From contig NZ_RBEE01000003.1 in the NCBI RefSeq assembly GCF_003725795.1, positions 82,282 to 146,281 of the forward strand: a DNA stretch of 64,000 bases. The letters are read 5' to 3'. The DNA comes from Pedobacter jejuensis (GTDB lineage Bacteria > Bacteroidota > Bacteroidia > Sphingobacteriales > Sphingobacteriaceae). The position numbers and the translations under genes are program-made. The stretch's first letter is position 1. The number at the start of each line of letters is the position of its first letter. Under the pieces are notes generated by a model, which searched no databases, was not told the origin of the DNA, and saw nothing but the letters and a program-made list of their open reading frames with translations. Of the stretch, positions 26,936-35,500 are shown one piece after another.

Positions 26936-28282
26936 ATGAATTTAACCTCACTACAAGCCATTTCACCAGTTGATGGACGCTACAGAAAAACAACCGAGAA
27001 TTTAGCTGCTTATTTCTCTGAAGAGGCTTTAATCAAATATCGTGTTTTCGTAGAAATTGAATATTTTATTGCCTTATGCGAAATTAACCTGCCCGGTTTA
27101 GAAAACTTTGATAAAAATCATTACGCAGAATTAAGAAATATTCATAAAAATTTTTCGGAAGCTGATGCGCTTGAAATAAAAGAAACAGAAAAGGTAACCA
27201 ACCATGATGTTAAAGCAGTAGAATATTTTATCAAAAGTAAATTCGACTCCTTATCACTATCAGCGTTTAAAGAATTTATTCACTTCGGTTTAACATCTCA
27301 GGATATTAATAATACCGCCATTCCATACTCTATAAAACTAGCACTTAATGAAAGTTATTACCCAGCTTTAGAAGTGCTTATTGATAAAATTAAAGCTCTT
27401 GCAAACGAATGGGCAGATATACCGATGTTGGCATTTACACATGGCCAACCCGCATCGCCAACTAAATTAGGTAAAGAATTTTTAGTTTTTGCAGAGCGTT
27501 TGAGCATTCAATTAAACAGTTTGAATCAAATACCAAATAGTGCAAAATTTGGTGGCGCAACCGGAAATTTTAATGCCCATCACATCGCCTATCCTCAGGT
27601 AAATTGGGTTCAATTTTCCAATCAGTTTGTAAATGAAACTTTGGGATTATCTAGAGCACAACACACAACGCAAATAGAACATTACGACCAATTTGCTGCC
27701 CAATGTGATGCATTAAAAAGAATTAACAACATCATTATCGATTTGGATAGAGATATTTGGACATACATCTCTAAAAATTATTTTAAGCAAAAAATTAAGG
27801 CTGGCGAAATCGGTTCATCGGCTATGCCACACAAAGTAAATCCGATTGATTTCGAAAATGCTGAAGGCAATGCCGGAATAGCAAATGCTTTGTTCGAATT
27901 CTTTGCGGCCAAATTGCCTATTTCCCGTTTGCAAAGAGACTTAACAGATTCTACCGTTTTAAGAAATGTAGGTGTTCCTTTAGCTCACACGCTAATTGCC
28001 ATAAATTCTACTCTGCGTGGTTTAAATAAAATTATTTTAAATGAGCAAGCCTTACATGCCGATTTGGATGATAATTGGGCAGTAGTTGCTGAAGCCATTC
28101 AAACAGTTTTACGAAGAGAAAATTATCCAAATCCTTACGAAGCTTTAAAAGAATTAACACGAACAAACTCTAAAATAAATGCCAACAGTATCGCTGAGTT
28201 TATTGAAGGTTTAGATGTGTCTGAAGTTGTTAAAACTCAATTAAGAAGCATCACCCCTTTTAATTACACAGGCGTTTTTTAG
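26936..28282 (+). CDS. purB: Adenylosuccinate lyase
   Basis: 448 aa. Catalyses two fumarate-releasing steps in purine synthesis (SAICAR to AICAR, adenylosuccinate to AMP). The start MNLTSLQAISPVDGRYRKTT is the typical PurB opening. The catalytic His is in FTHGQPASPTKLGKE, and the signature loop is GSSAMPHKVNPIDFENAEGN. LTSQDINNT and QRDLTDSTVLRN are also conserved. The length agrees with the short bacterial type. It has its own -7 box and does not belong to the lipoprotein cassettes before it, which end in a terminator. Confidence 0.97.
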   Translation: MNLTSLQAISPVDGRYRKTTENLAAYFSEEALIKYRVFVEIEYFIALCEINLPGLENFDKNHYAELRNIHKNFSEADALEIKETEKVTNHDVKAVEYFIKSKFDSLSLSAFKEFIHFGLTSQDINNTAIPYSIKLALNESYYPALEVLIDKIKALANEWADIPMLAFTHGQPASPTKLGKEFLVFAERLSIQLNSLNQIPNSAKFGGATGNFNAHHIAYPQVNWVQFSNQFVNETLGLSRAQHTTQIEHYDQFAAQCDALKRINNIIIDLDRDIWTYISKNYFKQKIKAGEIGSSAMPHKVNPIDFENAEGNAGIANALFEFFAAKLPISRLQRDLTDSTVLRNVGVPLAHTLIAINSTLRGLNKIILNEQALHADLDDNWAVVAEAIQTVLRRENYPNPYEALKELTRTNSKINANSIAEFIEGLDVSEVVKTQLRSITPFNYTGVF

Positions 28283-28369
28283 TAAAATTAAATTGACGCT
28301 AAACAGACAGCACTTGAAAGCATTATTAAGCAGTATTTGTTAATTTTACACATTCTAATTGATTAAGAC

Positions 28370-28921
28370 ATGACGATTAACGTATATACAGAACAAACGC
28401 CTAACCCGGCCACCATGAAATTTATGGTGAACAAGTTATTGATTAATGGAAGTGAGGATTTTGCAACGAAAGAAAGTGCAGAAGTTTCACCATTTGCTAA
28501 GGAGTTATTTAAATTTAATTTTGTTTCAGGTGTATTTTTTGCCAGTAATTTTGTAACCGTAACCAAAACAGACGATGCAGAATGGGCAGATATTGAAGCA
28601 ATTTTGAAAGAATTTGTTAAAGGTGCTGTAGAATGTGAGCTAAAAATTAAAGAAGCAACTGCCGAAGAAGCTCCAGCTTTCGAAGGTTCGGAAACGGAGA
28701 TTAAAATTCAGCAAATTTTGCACGATTATGTTCGCCCAGCAGTAGAACAAGATGGTGGTGCAATAACATATAAATCTTTTGATGAAGGCGTTGTAACGGT
28801 AGAATTACGTGGCTCATGCAGTGGTTGCCCTTCTTCTACAATTACGCTGAAGTCAGGCATTCAAAATTTATTACAAAGAATGGTTCCAGAAGTTACTGAT
28901 GTTGTTTCAGAAGCTTTGTAA
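28370..28921 (+). CDS. NifU-like iron-sulfur scaffold/carrier protein (Nfu type)
   Basis: 183 aa. The N-terminal Nfu_N domain begins TEQTPNPATMKFMVNK (about residues 5-90), followed by a NifU C-terminal domain with the CxxC cluster-binding motif in ELRGSCSGCPSSTITLKSGI (about 150-170). Such proteins carry Fe-S clusters from the SUF scaffold to targets. It follows purB by 87 bp and ends at a strong terminator. Confidence 0.93.
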   Translation: MTINVYTEQTPNPATMKFMVNKLLINGSEDFATKESAEVSPFAKELFKFNFVSGVFFASNFVTVTKTDDAEWADIEAILKEFVKGAVECELKIKEATAEEAPAFEGSETEIKIQQILHDYVRPAVEQDGGAITYKSFDEGVVTVELRGSCSGCPSSTITLKSGIQNLLQRMVPEVTDVVSEAL

Positions 28922-28936
28922 ACATATCATAATTAC

Positions 28937-28981
28937 AAAAATAAAGCTCCCAAATTTAAAAATTTGGGAGCTTTATTTTTT
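28937..28981. terminator. Bidirectional terminator between nfu and inositol monophosphatase genes
   Basis: AATAAAGCTCCCAAATTT and its complement form a long perfect stem between two convergent genes, with A and T runs on both sides. Confidence 0.88.
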
Positions 28982-28995
28982 AGAGAGCATAACTA

Positions 28996-29784
28996 TTAAA
29001 AATATCTTTTGATGGCTTCCAACAATTCGGCTGTTATCTTCCCGTTTGTAGCCAGTATTTCTCTTTTAGTAAAGTAATCGCCTCCGCCAGAAAAATCAAA
29101 AACTTCTCCCCCTGCTTGCTGTACAATATAACAACCTGCAGCAAAATCCCATTGTTGTAAATTATATTCGAAAAAAGCATCAAAACGACCACAGGCTGTA
29201 TAAACTAAGTCGATTGCTGCTGCCCCAATTCTACGTACACCGTGGCTTTTTTGCATCATCTCTTCTAACAACTTCAAGTATTGCGCTTGCTTGTCAAACT
29301 GATAATAAGGAAAACCCGTAGCCAATAAGCTTGATTTCAAATCTGGATTTTTAGAAACCTGAATTTCTTTCTTGTTTAAAAAAGCCTTACCTCCTTTATA
29401 TGAATAAAAAACTTCTCCTCTGTTGAGTTCATAAACAACACCTAAAGTAGGCAATCCATCCTCATAAAGAGCAACACTAATGCCGTAAGCGGGTATGCCA
29501 TGGATGAAATTAGTGGTTCCATCCAATGGGTCAATTATCCAGGTGTAGGTTTTTCCAACTCTGTTAATTGTCTTTTCCTCTGTAATAAATCCTGCATTAG
29601 GTATTAAATTTTCTAAGTTTTGAACGAGCATTTGTTCTGCAGTTTTATCTACATAAGAAACCATATCATTCAATCCTTTGTATTCTATCTTGTTTGCATC
29701 AAATTCTAAAGCTTCTTTACGGATAAAATTACCGGTGAGCTTAACAATGGATATGACTTTATTGCAAAGTAATTCGTAATTCAT
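28996..29784 (-). CDS. Inositol monophosphatase family protein (SuhB-like)
   Basis: 262 aa. Mg-dependent sugar/inositol phosphatase. The metal-binding motifs are FITEEKT (Glu), WIIDPLDGTTNFIHGIP and QQWDFAAGCYIVQQAGG. SuhB-like proteins also bind RNA polymerase in some bacteria. It is probably the last gene of a minus-strand run with lgt 50 bp upstream. Confidence 0.94.
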   Translation of the reverse strand: MNYELLCNKVISIVKLTGNFIRKEALEFDANKIEYKGLNDMVSYVDKTAEQMLVQNLENLIPNAGFITEEKTINRVGKTYTWIIDPLDGTTNFIHGIPAYGISVALYEDGLPTLGVVYELNRGEVFYSYKGGKAFLNKKEIQVSKNPDLKSSLLATGFPYYQFDKQAQYLKLLEEMMQKSHGVRRIGAAAIDLVYTACGRFDAFFEYNLQQWDFAAGCYIVQQAGGEVFDFSGGGDYFTKREILATNGKITAELLEAIKRYF

Positions 29785-29834
29785 AGATTTTCAACTATTA
29801 ACTTATAAAGTTCTGGCTGTTTTTGAGGCGAGAT

Positions 29835-30989
29835 TTATGCCAATTTATTCTTATTTCGTAAGGAATAAAAACTTAGTGCAATACCACCTACAACCAGAAA
29901 GGTAGAAATCATTTCGGCTTGAGTGAATGGCGGCAAGCCAAAAACATGGTATTTAGAATTTACACGAATCAACTCGATACAGAAACGCTCTACACCATTT
30001 AAAATCATATAAATACCGAACATTAATCCCGGAGCCTTTATTTTATCTCTTATGCTCCATAAAAAAGCAAAAAGAATTAAGCAAACAATTACTTCGTAAA
30101 TTGGCGTTGGATAAACACCTTGCGCCAGTTCGTTACAGAATTTCCCAGATGTACAACCAGGAATTGGAATCCCTTCTCCTACTACGTTATTAGGATATTT
30201 ATAAGACCATAACCAATCTGGTAACCAGGAAAATGGTTTAGGATTTGGATTTACAATACCCCAATCGCCATCGCCAGATAAATGACAACCAATGCGACCA
30301 ACTGCATAAGCCAGCATCATACCTGGACCGCCAACATCAAGCATGTGAAGTGGTTTAATTCCGTTTCTTTTAGCGATGATAAGTACCGCTGCACCTCCAC
30401 AAATTAATCCGCCGTAAAAGGTTAAGCCACTAAACGATAGTAGTCGTTCTATCGGATGTCGAACAAAATCATCCCAATACTCTAAATTATCAAAAAACTT
30501 AGCGCCTAAAAAACCCCAAATCGCAGCCCAAACAATTAAATTACTCATTAATTGATATGGATGAACGGTTACAATAGTTTCTTTAGGTTTATCTAACTTG
30601 TATTTATCCTTTTCTTTATAATCCCAGTAAGCAAACAAAGCAGCCAATACTATACCGCCAATAATATTTCCCTTTGAAGACATTAATACACTTTGTGCAT
30701 CATTTACAAACATCTTATAATTTAACAACGCATAAATTAATTTATAGCCGATGATGAATCCAAAAAGTCCGTTTAATACTAATTCGGAAGTTGTTGCAGG
30801 TTTACCAATTGTAACCGTTTTTTTAAATGGATGAAGAATACCTAAAGCTTCTTTGCGTTTTAATTCTTCAGAAAAAGCCCAATAGCCTGCCACAAAAGCA
30901 ATCGCTACGAAAACGCCGAAAGTATTAAAGGGAAGCGGTAAGTTGATACCAAAAAGATATTCTAAAAAGTGCGAAACGGTAGGAAACAT
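29835..30989 (-). CDS. lgt: Prolipoprotein diacylglyceryl transferase
   Basis: 384 aa polytopic inner-membrane enzyme that adds diacylglycerol to the lipobox Cys, the first step of lipoprotein maturation. This window encodes many lipoproteins. The Bacteroidota form of the Lgt signature is visible as AYAVGRIGCHLSGDGDWG, preceded by FYGGLICGGAAVLIIAKRNG. About seven hydrophobic helices are seen. The protein is longer than E. coli Lgt because of loops around residues 55-80 and 115-150 and an Asn/Pro/Trp-rich insertion. Upstream lies a spacer of simple repeats. Confidence 0.95.
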   Translation of the reverse strand: MFPTVSHFLEYLFGINLPLPFNTFGVFVAIAFVAGYWAFSEELKRKEALGILHPFKKTVTIGKPATTSELVLNGLFGFIIGYKLIYALLNYKMFVNDAQSVLMSSKGNIIGGIVLAALFAYWDYKEKDKYKLDKPKETIVTVHPYQLMSNLIVWAAIWGFLGAKFFDNLEYWDDFVRHPIERLLSFSGLTFYGGLICGGAAVLIIAKRNGIKPLHMLDVGGPGMMLAYAVGRIGCHLSGDGDWGIVNPNPKPFSWLPDWLWSYKYPNNVVGEGIPIPGCTSGKFCNELAQGVYPTPIYEVIVCLILFAFLWSIRDKIKAPGLMFGIYMILNGVERFCIELIRVNSKYHVFGLPPFTQAEMISTFLVVGGIALSFYSLRNKNKLA

Positions 30990-31357
30990 ACAAATATTTT
31001 AAGGCGAAGATAGTAAAGAAAGCTGAAAGACTAAAAGGTTGTTTATGGAGCGATATTTTGAGGTAAAAGGTAAAATGGAAGATGGTTGAGGTTATTGGGC
31101 AGATGGATGAGGAATAAAAAAGAAATTGTAGAGTAGAATAAAACTTATGCTATGAATCCAAGCTTAATACTTGATACTAAATACTTGATACTAAAAATCA
31201 TCCGTCAGACTATCAATCCAATCTGATACTTGAAATCCAAACTTGATACTTGCTACTAGATACTTGATACTTGATACTAAAAATCATCAGTCATCCTATA
31301 AATCCAATCTTGATACTTGCTACTAAATACTTGATACTAACAACTAATAACCAATCA
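30990..31357. repeat. Gene-free spacer with degenerate TTGATACT repeats
   Basis: The part at 31148-31351 consists of many copies of CTTGATA / TACTTGATACTAAA and an imperfect ~80-bp tandem unit marked by TACTAAAAATCATC followed by AATCCAATCT (near 31188 and 31268). The part next to lgt (30990-31147) shows no clear structure. No open frame is supported. Confidence 0.65.
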
Positions 31358-32680
31358 CTAATGAGCGTATGCGGATGTCTCCAATTCTGCTACCTCAACT
31401 TCTCCTTCAGCAGTCATTTCTATTAGCTTTACATTCTTGAGTTCGTTAACCATAATTGGATCATATTTGGCACGAACCTTCACGTAATTTTTTGTGAAAC
31501 CATGCATATAACCCATTTTTTGGTCAGCCTCAAAAAGCACTTCTCCATTGGTACCAATTTGGGATTGATAAAAAGCTCTTCGTTTCTTATCTGATAAAAT
31601 ATGAAGCATTTTGCTGCGCTCATTTCTTACACTACCAGCTACTACCCCATTCATCTCTGCTGCTGCAGTTAATTCGCGTTCTGAGTATGTAAATACATGC
31701 AGGTAAGAAATATCAAGTTGATTTAAAAATTGATAGGTATCTAAGAAATCCTCTTTTGTTTCGCCGGGAAAGCCAACAATAACATCTACACCAATGCAAC
31801 AATTTGGCATAACTTCCTTTATCTTCGCAACCCTTTCAACGTATAAATCTCTACGATAGCGACGACGCATTAAACCTAATATTTTATCAGAACCAGATTG
31901 TAAAGGGATATGAAAATGCGGAACGAAACGTTTGGAAGTAGCTACAAAAGATATAATTTCGTTGCTCAGCAGATTTGGTTCTATAGAAGATATTCGGATT
32001 CTTTCAATACCTTCAACTTCATCCAAGGCTTTAACCAAATCAAAAAATTTATCTTCACGTTCGCCATTTCGTATGCCAAAATCACCGAGATTAACTCCCG
32101 TTAAAACGATTTCTTTAACACCACTTTCTGCAATCATTTTCGCTCTGTAAACCACGTTTTCGATGGTATCACTACGGCTTGCTCCACGAGCCAGGGGAAT
32201 TGTACAATACGTACAAGGGTAATCGCAACCATCCTGAACTTTTAAAAAAGTACGCGTTCTATCGCCAATAGAATATGATGCAATAAAATTATGATTTACT
32301 TTCTCGATACTTTGCTGATGTACAATTGCTTTAGGATTTTTTGTTAAATCAGATATAAACTCAACTATCCTGAATTTTTCTGCAGCGCCTAAAACCATAT
32401 CAACACCTTCTATTTCAGCAATTTCCTGGGGTTTAAGTTGAGCATAGCATCCAACAATGGTGATGTATGCATTTGGCGAATGCTTTAAAGCTTCTTTAAC
32501 AACTTTTCGGCATTTTTTATCGGCATGGTCTGTTACCGAACATGTATTAATCACATAAACATCAGCTGCATCCTGAAATTCTACTACAGCATAACCTGCA
32601 TCAGTGAATAAACGACCAATAGTTGATGTTTCGGAAAAATTTAGTTTACAACCTAATGTATAAAATGCGACCTTTTTCAT
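31358..32680 (-). CDS. mtaB: tRNA ct6A37/t6A37 methylthiotransferase MtaB
   Basis: 440 aa radical-SAM enzyme that converts t6A to ms2t6A at position 37 of ANN-decoding tRNAs. The N-terminal UPF0004 domain has Cys ligands in FYTLGCKLN, INTCSVTDHADKKC and IVGCYAQ. The radical-SAM motif is DGCDYPCTYCTIPLARG. The short C-terminal TRAM-like region includes GYMHGFTKNYVKVRA. The C-terminal MtaB clade is favoured over MiaB by the opening VAFYTLGCKLNFSET. A -7 box lies only 8 bp before the ATG. Confidence 0.95.
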   Translation of the reverse strand: MKKVAFYTLGCKLNFSETSTIGRLFTDAGYAVVEFQDAADVYVINTCSVTDHADKKCRKVVKEALKHSPNAYITIVGCYAQLKPQEIAEIEGVDMVLGAAEKFRIVEFISDLTKNPKAIVHQQSIEKVNHNFIASYSIGDRTRTFLKVQDGCDYPCTYCTIPLARGASRSDTIENVVYRAKMIAESGVKEIVLTGVNLGDFGIRNGEREDKFFDLVKALDEVEGIERIRISSIEPNLLSNEIISFVATSKRFVPHFHIPLQSGSDKILGLMRRRYRRDLYVERVAKIKEVMPNCCIGVDVIVGFPGETKEDFLDTYQFLNQLDISYLHVFTYSERELTAAAEMNGVVAGSVRNERSKMLHILSDKKRRAFYQSQIGTNGEVLFEADQKMGYMHGFTKNYVKVRAKYDPIMVNELKNVKLIEMTAEGEVEVAELETSAYAH

Positions 32681-32688
32681 TTAGCCTG

Positions 32689-32696
32689 CAAAGATA
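32689..32696 (-). promoter_or_regulatory. -7 box TATCTTTG of mtaB
   Basis: Minus-strand TAnnTTTG match with 8 bp between its end and the mtaB ATG, predicting a very short or absent leader. Confidence 0.5.
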
Positions 32697-32790
32697 GCAA
32701 AATAAGCTTTCAGTTGATAAATTTCCCCTAACCGTACGTTTGGAATTTGTCAATTTTAAACCATTAGATACTTTCCACTATCTGTTTCTA

Positions 32791-33357
32791 TTAATCTTCC
32801 TGCCAGCGATAGCTTTGTTGTTCGAAATCAGCCAGATCTAAAACTCTGCTAATGACGGTTCCGGCAACTTCTTCGATTGATTTAGGCAAACTGTAGAACG
32901 ATGGATTAGCCGGACAAATGATTCCTCCAGCTTCGGTAACAGTTTTCATGTTATTAATGTGTATTAGGCTAAATGGTGTATCTCTTACAACAGCGATTAA
33001 CTTCCTACGCTCTTTTAAAACCACATCTGCTGCTCTGGAAATTAAATCGTTCGAAATACCGTGAGCAATTCTTCCTAAAGTACCCATAGAGCAGGGCACG
33101 ATTATCATCGTATCATATTTTGCAGAACCGGATGCAAAAGGCGCATTAAAATCATTTTTACTATAAAAAGTAAAATTGTAGTTTTTATAGTCCTGATTAC
33201 CCAATTCAAATTGCCAGACTTCTTTGGCATTATCACTCATTACTACGCCTACTGCTTCTATCTGATTTTCGAGTTTTATCAGCTGATCCAACAAAACTTT
33301 TGCATAAACTGAACCACTAGCACCTGTTACTGCAACAACAATTTTTTTCTTACCCAT
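32791..33357 (-). CDS. ubiX: Flavin prenyltransferase UbiX
   Basis: 188 aa. Makes prenylated FMN, the cofactor of UbiD decarboxylases; a UbiD gene lies at 7924-9759. The N-terminal VVAVTGASGSVYAKVLLDQL is the flavoprotein motif. IIVPCSMGTLGRIAHGISNDLI, RAADVVLKERRKLIAVVRDTPFS and GGIICPANPSFYS are the usual conserved blocks. A TATTTTTG -7 box ends 8 bp before the start codon. A separate candidate small RNA lies just upstream on the same strand. Confidence 0.95.
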   Translation of the reverse strand: MGKKKIVVAVTGASGSVYAKVLLDQLIKLENQIEAVGVVMSDNAKEVWQFELGNQDYKNYNFTFYSKNDFNAPFASGSAKYDTMIIVPCSMGTLGRIAHGISNDLISRAADVVLKERRKLIAVVRDTPFSLIHINNMKTVTEAGGIICPANPSFYSLPKSIEEVAGTVISRVLDLADFEQQSYRWQED

Positions 33358-33365
33358 TACATTAG

Positions 33366-33373
33366 CAAAAATA
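33366..33373 (-). promoter_or_regulatory. -7 box TATTTTTG of ubiX
   Basis: Minus-strand TAnnTTTG match, 8 bp before the ATG; it gives ubiX a promoter independent of the small RNA candidate upstream. Confidence 0.45.
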
Positions 33374-33398
33374 AGCTTTAAAAAATATATAAAACAAT

Positions 33399-33468
33399 AA
33401 AAAAAGGGCCGAATACAAGTATTCGACCCTACATCTACCTATGAAAAACATACCCTCGAAAGGGTAAG
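33399..33468 (-). ncRNA. Candidate ~70-nt small RNA with own promoter and terminator
   Basis: On the minus strand a TATATTTG -7 box (33471-33478) is followed by a perfect TACCCT-TTCG-AGGGTA hairpin (33451-33466), a short linker and a terminator-like hairpin with 12-nt arms (33405-33416 and 33419-33430, one mismatch) that ends in seven T. No gene lies between the OmpA terminator and this point on that strand. It ends about 40 nt before ubiX, so a leader/attenuator of ubiX is the alternative. No known RNA family was recognised. Confidence 0.5.
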
Positions 33469-33478
33469 AACAAATATA

Positions 33479-33758
33479 TATATTTTTTTAAAAAAAGGTT
33501 ATTGTAATATGTTAATTCGCATAGAACAGTTGATAATAATCATCATGAAACCACAATTGATTGATTATCAGAAAAATAAATGTATTATATATAAAACAAT
33601 TAACGCAATAAATTGTACGAATTGTGAGTTCCACAATAAAACTGGAGATATAATATACAAAACGAATAGGTAAAGAAAGACGAAAGGTATAGAAATCGCA
33701 GATTAAATATTGGAAAGACCACTAGAAATTCCCTGAATATCTGCATATAAATGTTGTA
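33479..33758. other. Gene-free AT-rich spacer
   Basis: About 280 bp between the small RNA candidate and the OmpA terminator. Only a weak ATTGTG/CACAAT dyad near 33624-33640 is seen; nothing coding is supported. Confidence 0.4.
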
Positions 33759-33809
33759 ATTAGCAAAAAAAGCTGAATCACATTTTGTGAAACAGCTTTT
33801 TTTGCTAAT
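33759..33809. terminator. Strong bidirectional terminator next to the OmpA gene
   Basis: Exact 17-bp arms ATTAGCAAAAAAAGCTG and CAGCTTTTTTTGCTAAT with an inner CACA/TGTG pair. Confidence 0.85.
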
Positions 33810-33860
33810 GATTTAAATCGACTATTTATTTAATTTTCTAAATGCACCTAAGAGCACAAT

Positions 33861-34733
33861 TTATTGTTTAGGAGCATCAGTTGTTGCTGGTGCTTTGCCT
33901 ATAAGTTCCATAAACTGATCTAATTTTGGTGTAATTATAATTTGGGTACGTCTGTTTTGAGTTTTACCAGATGGCGTATTATTATCAGCTATCGGATTAA
34001 ATTCTCCTCTTCCACCTGCTGTCAATCTTTTAGGGTCAACTGCGTATTTTGTTTGCAATACCTGTACAACTGATGATGCTCTAAGCGCACTTAAATCCCA
34101 GTTGTTACGGATGTTGGTTTGAGCGATTGGAACGTTATCTGTATTACCTTCAATTAAAACATCATACGTATCGTAATCTTTAATTATTTTAGCAATTTTA
34201 CTTAACGTTTCTCCTGCTTTATCCGATACTTCATAACTTCCGGATTTATATAACATATTATCAGCCAATGATATATACACAACACCTTTCAGCACTTGTA
34301 CATCAACATCTCCAAGTTCTTCTTTACTTAACGAACGTGTCAGGTTATTCGTTAACACCATATTAAGCGAGTCACTTTTATTTTTGGCATTAATTAATTG
34401 TTTAATGTATTTGTTAGAACTATTGATTTCATCAACCAATTTAGAAATATTAACATTTCCTTGGTTGCTCGAACTTAAACACTTATTTAATGCATCTTGC
34501 AAAGCTAGAGTGTTTGCCTTTTCAGATGCAATTTGTTCTTCAAGACTTTTAACCCTACTGTTTGCACCTGTTAGTTCTCGTTGACTGTCTTGATATTTAT
34601 TACTTAATTCTTGATTTCTTTCACGCAATTTGGCAAAGGTTGTTTGTAATTCAGTGTACTTTTTATTACTTACACAACTCGAAATCAGAATCGTTGAAAA
34701 TAATAGTAAAGGGAGTGATTTGTAAAGTTTCAT
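33861..34733 (-). CDS. OmpA family peptidoglycan-binding lipoprotein
   Basis: 290 aa. The lipoprotein signal MKLYKSLPLLLFSTILISSC puts the lipobox Cys at residue 20. A long coiled coil follows (about 25-130, ELQTTFAKLRERNQELSNKY...). The C-terminal OmpA domain (about 145-270) has IEGNTDNVPI, NWDLSALRASSVVQVLQ and RRTQIIITPK, where the Asp and Arg bind diaminopimelate of the wall. It probably tethers outer membrane and wall. It is monocistronic with a strong terminator. Confidence 0.93.
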   Translation of the reverse strand: MKLYKSLPLLLFSTILISSCVSNKKYTELQTTFAKLRERNQELSNKYQDSQRELTGANSRVKSLEEQIASEKANTLALQDALNKCLSSSNQGNVNISKLVDEINSSNKYIKQLINAKNKSDSLNMVLTNNLTRSLSKEELGDVDVQVLKGVVYISLADNMLYKSGSYEVSDKAGETLSKIAKIIKDYDTYDVLIEGNTDNVPIAQTNIRNNWDLSALRASSVVQVLQTKYAVDPKRLTAGGRGEFNPIADNNTPSGKTQNRRTQIIITPKLDQFMELIGKAPATTDAPKQ

Positions 34734-35006
34734 AAATTTAATTTTTAAGATTATAAATTCTGCATAGATAATTACAACAACCGATCCCTTTTAAGCTGTT
34801 ATAGTATTTTTTAAGTTTTATTAACTTAAAATCAGGTATATACGGTTCAATATTTGTTGATATGATATTCATTTAGCACAACATAATTTTTGAATTAGCC
34901 TTCAAAAAATTTTCATAAAAATATTTTTGAATTGGCAATAGTGTCTTGATTTATCAATACAAATGAATTATCTTGCGTTTTTTATACCTGAAACGCAACC
35001 CTGTTA

Positions 35007-35303
35007 ATGATTAAGCTTTTTGTAGGCGGGTTAAGACCCGACGTTAGTGAAATGGATATTGCTATGCTAATTGGCCTCTACTGCAATATCGAAACAGTAA
35101 AAGTTGTTAGAGATAGGGCTACACATAAATGCAAAGGTTATGCATTTGTTGAAACTTCAAAAGTAGATGATGCGCAAAAGGTTATATCTGCTTTAAATGG
35201 CGAATCCTTCAAAGGCAATACACTAACCATCAAAATCTCGGAAGAAGAAGCACCGAAAGCTCCAAAATTCCCTAAATATACCACTAGAAAGCCAATAAGA
35301 TAA
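35007..35303 (+). CDS. RRM-domain RNA-binding protein
   Basis: 98 aa, a single RNA-recognition motif: RNP-2 KLFVGGL at the N-terminus and RNP-1 KGYAFVETS in the middle. A Lys/Pro-rich tail (APKAPKFPKYTTRKPIR) follows. Such stand-alone RRM proteins are common in Bacteroidota, which lack Hfq in many lineages, and act as post-transcriptional regulators or RNA chaperones. The gene is monocistronic with its own terminator. Confidence 0.94.
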   Translation: MIKLFVGGLRPDVSEMDIAMLIGLYCNIETVKVVRDRATHKCKGYAFVETSKVDDAQKVISALNGESFKGNTLTIKISEEEAPKAPKFPKYTTRKPIR

Positions 35304-35415
35304 TACTATACATTTACTCCTAAATAGAATTAGGTTTACTTTCTATGTATAGATAAAATTACTTATCCTTACAATAATTAATTTTTGTAGATATACATTG
35401 ATTGATTGTTTGTTA

Positions 35416-35449
35416 ATGCAGGATATTAATTTATCCTGCATTTTTTTAT
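35416..35449 (+). terminator. Terminator after the RRM gene
   Basis: AATGCAGGAT and ATCCTGCATT arms followed by seven T. Confidence 0.85.
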
Positions 35450-35500
35450 TAGAAAACTATATATTTTTTAGTTTGAGGTGTTATTTAAGCTGTTGATAAT

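Noticed and set aside
33434..33460. Plus-strand eight-codon peptide frame (ATG to TAA) across the small RNA hairpin
   Set aside because: Too short to support, and explained by the minus-strand hairpin structure.
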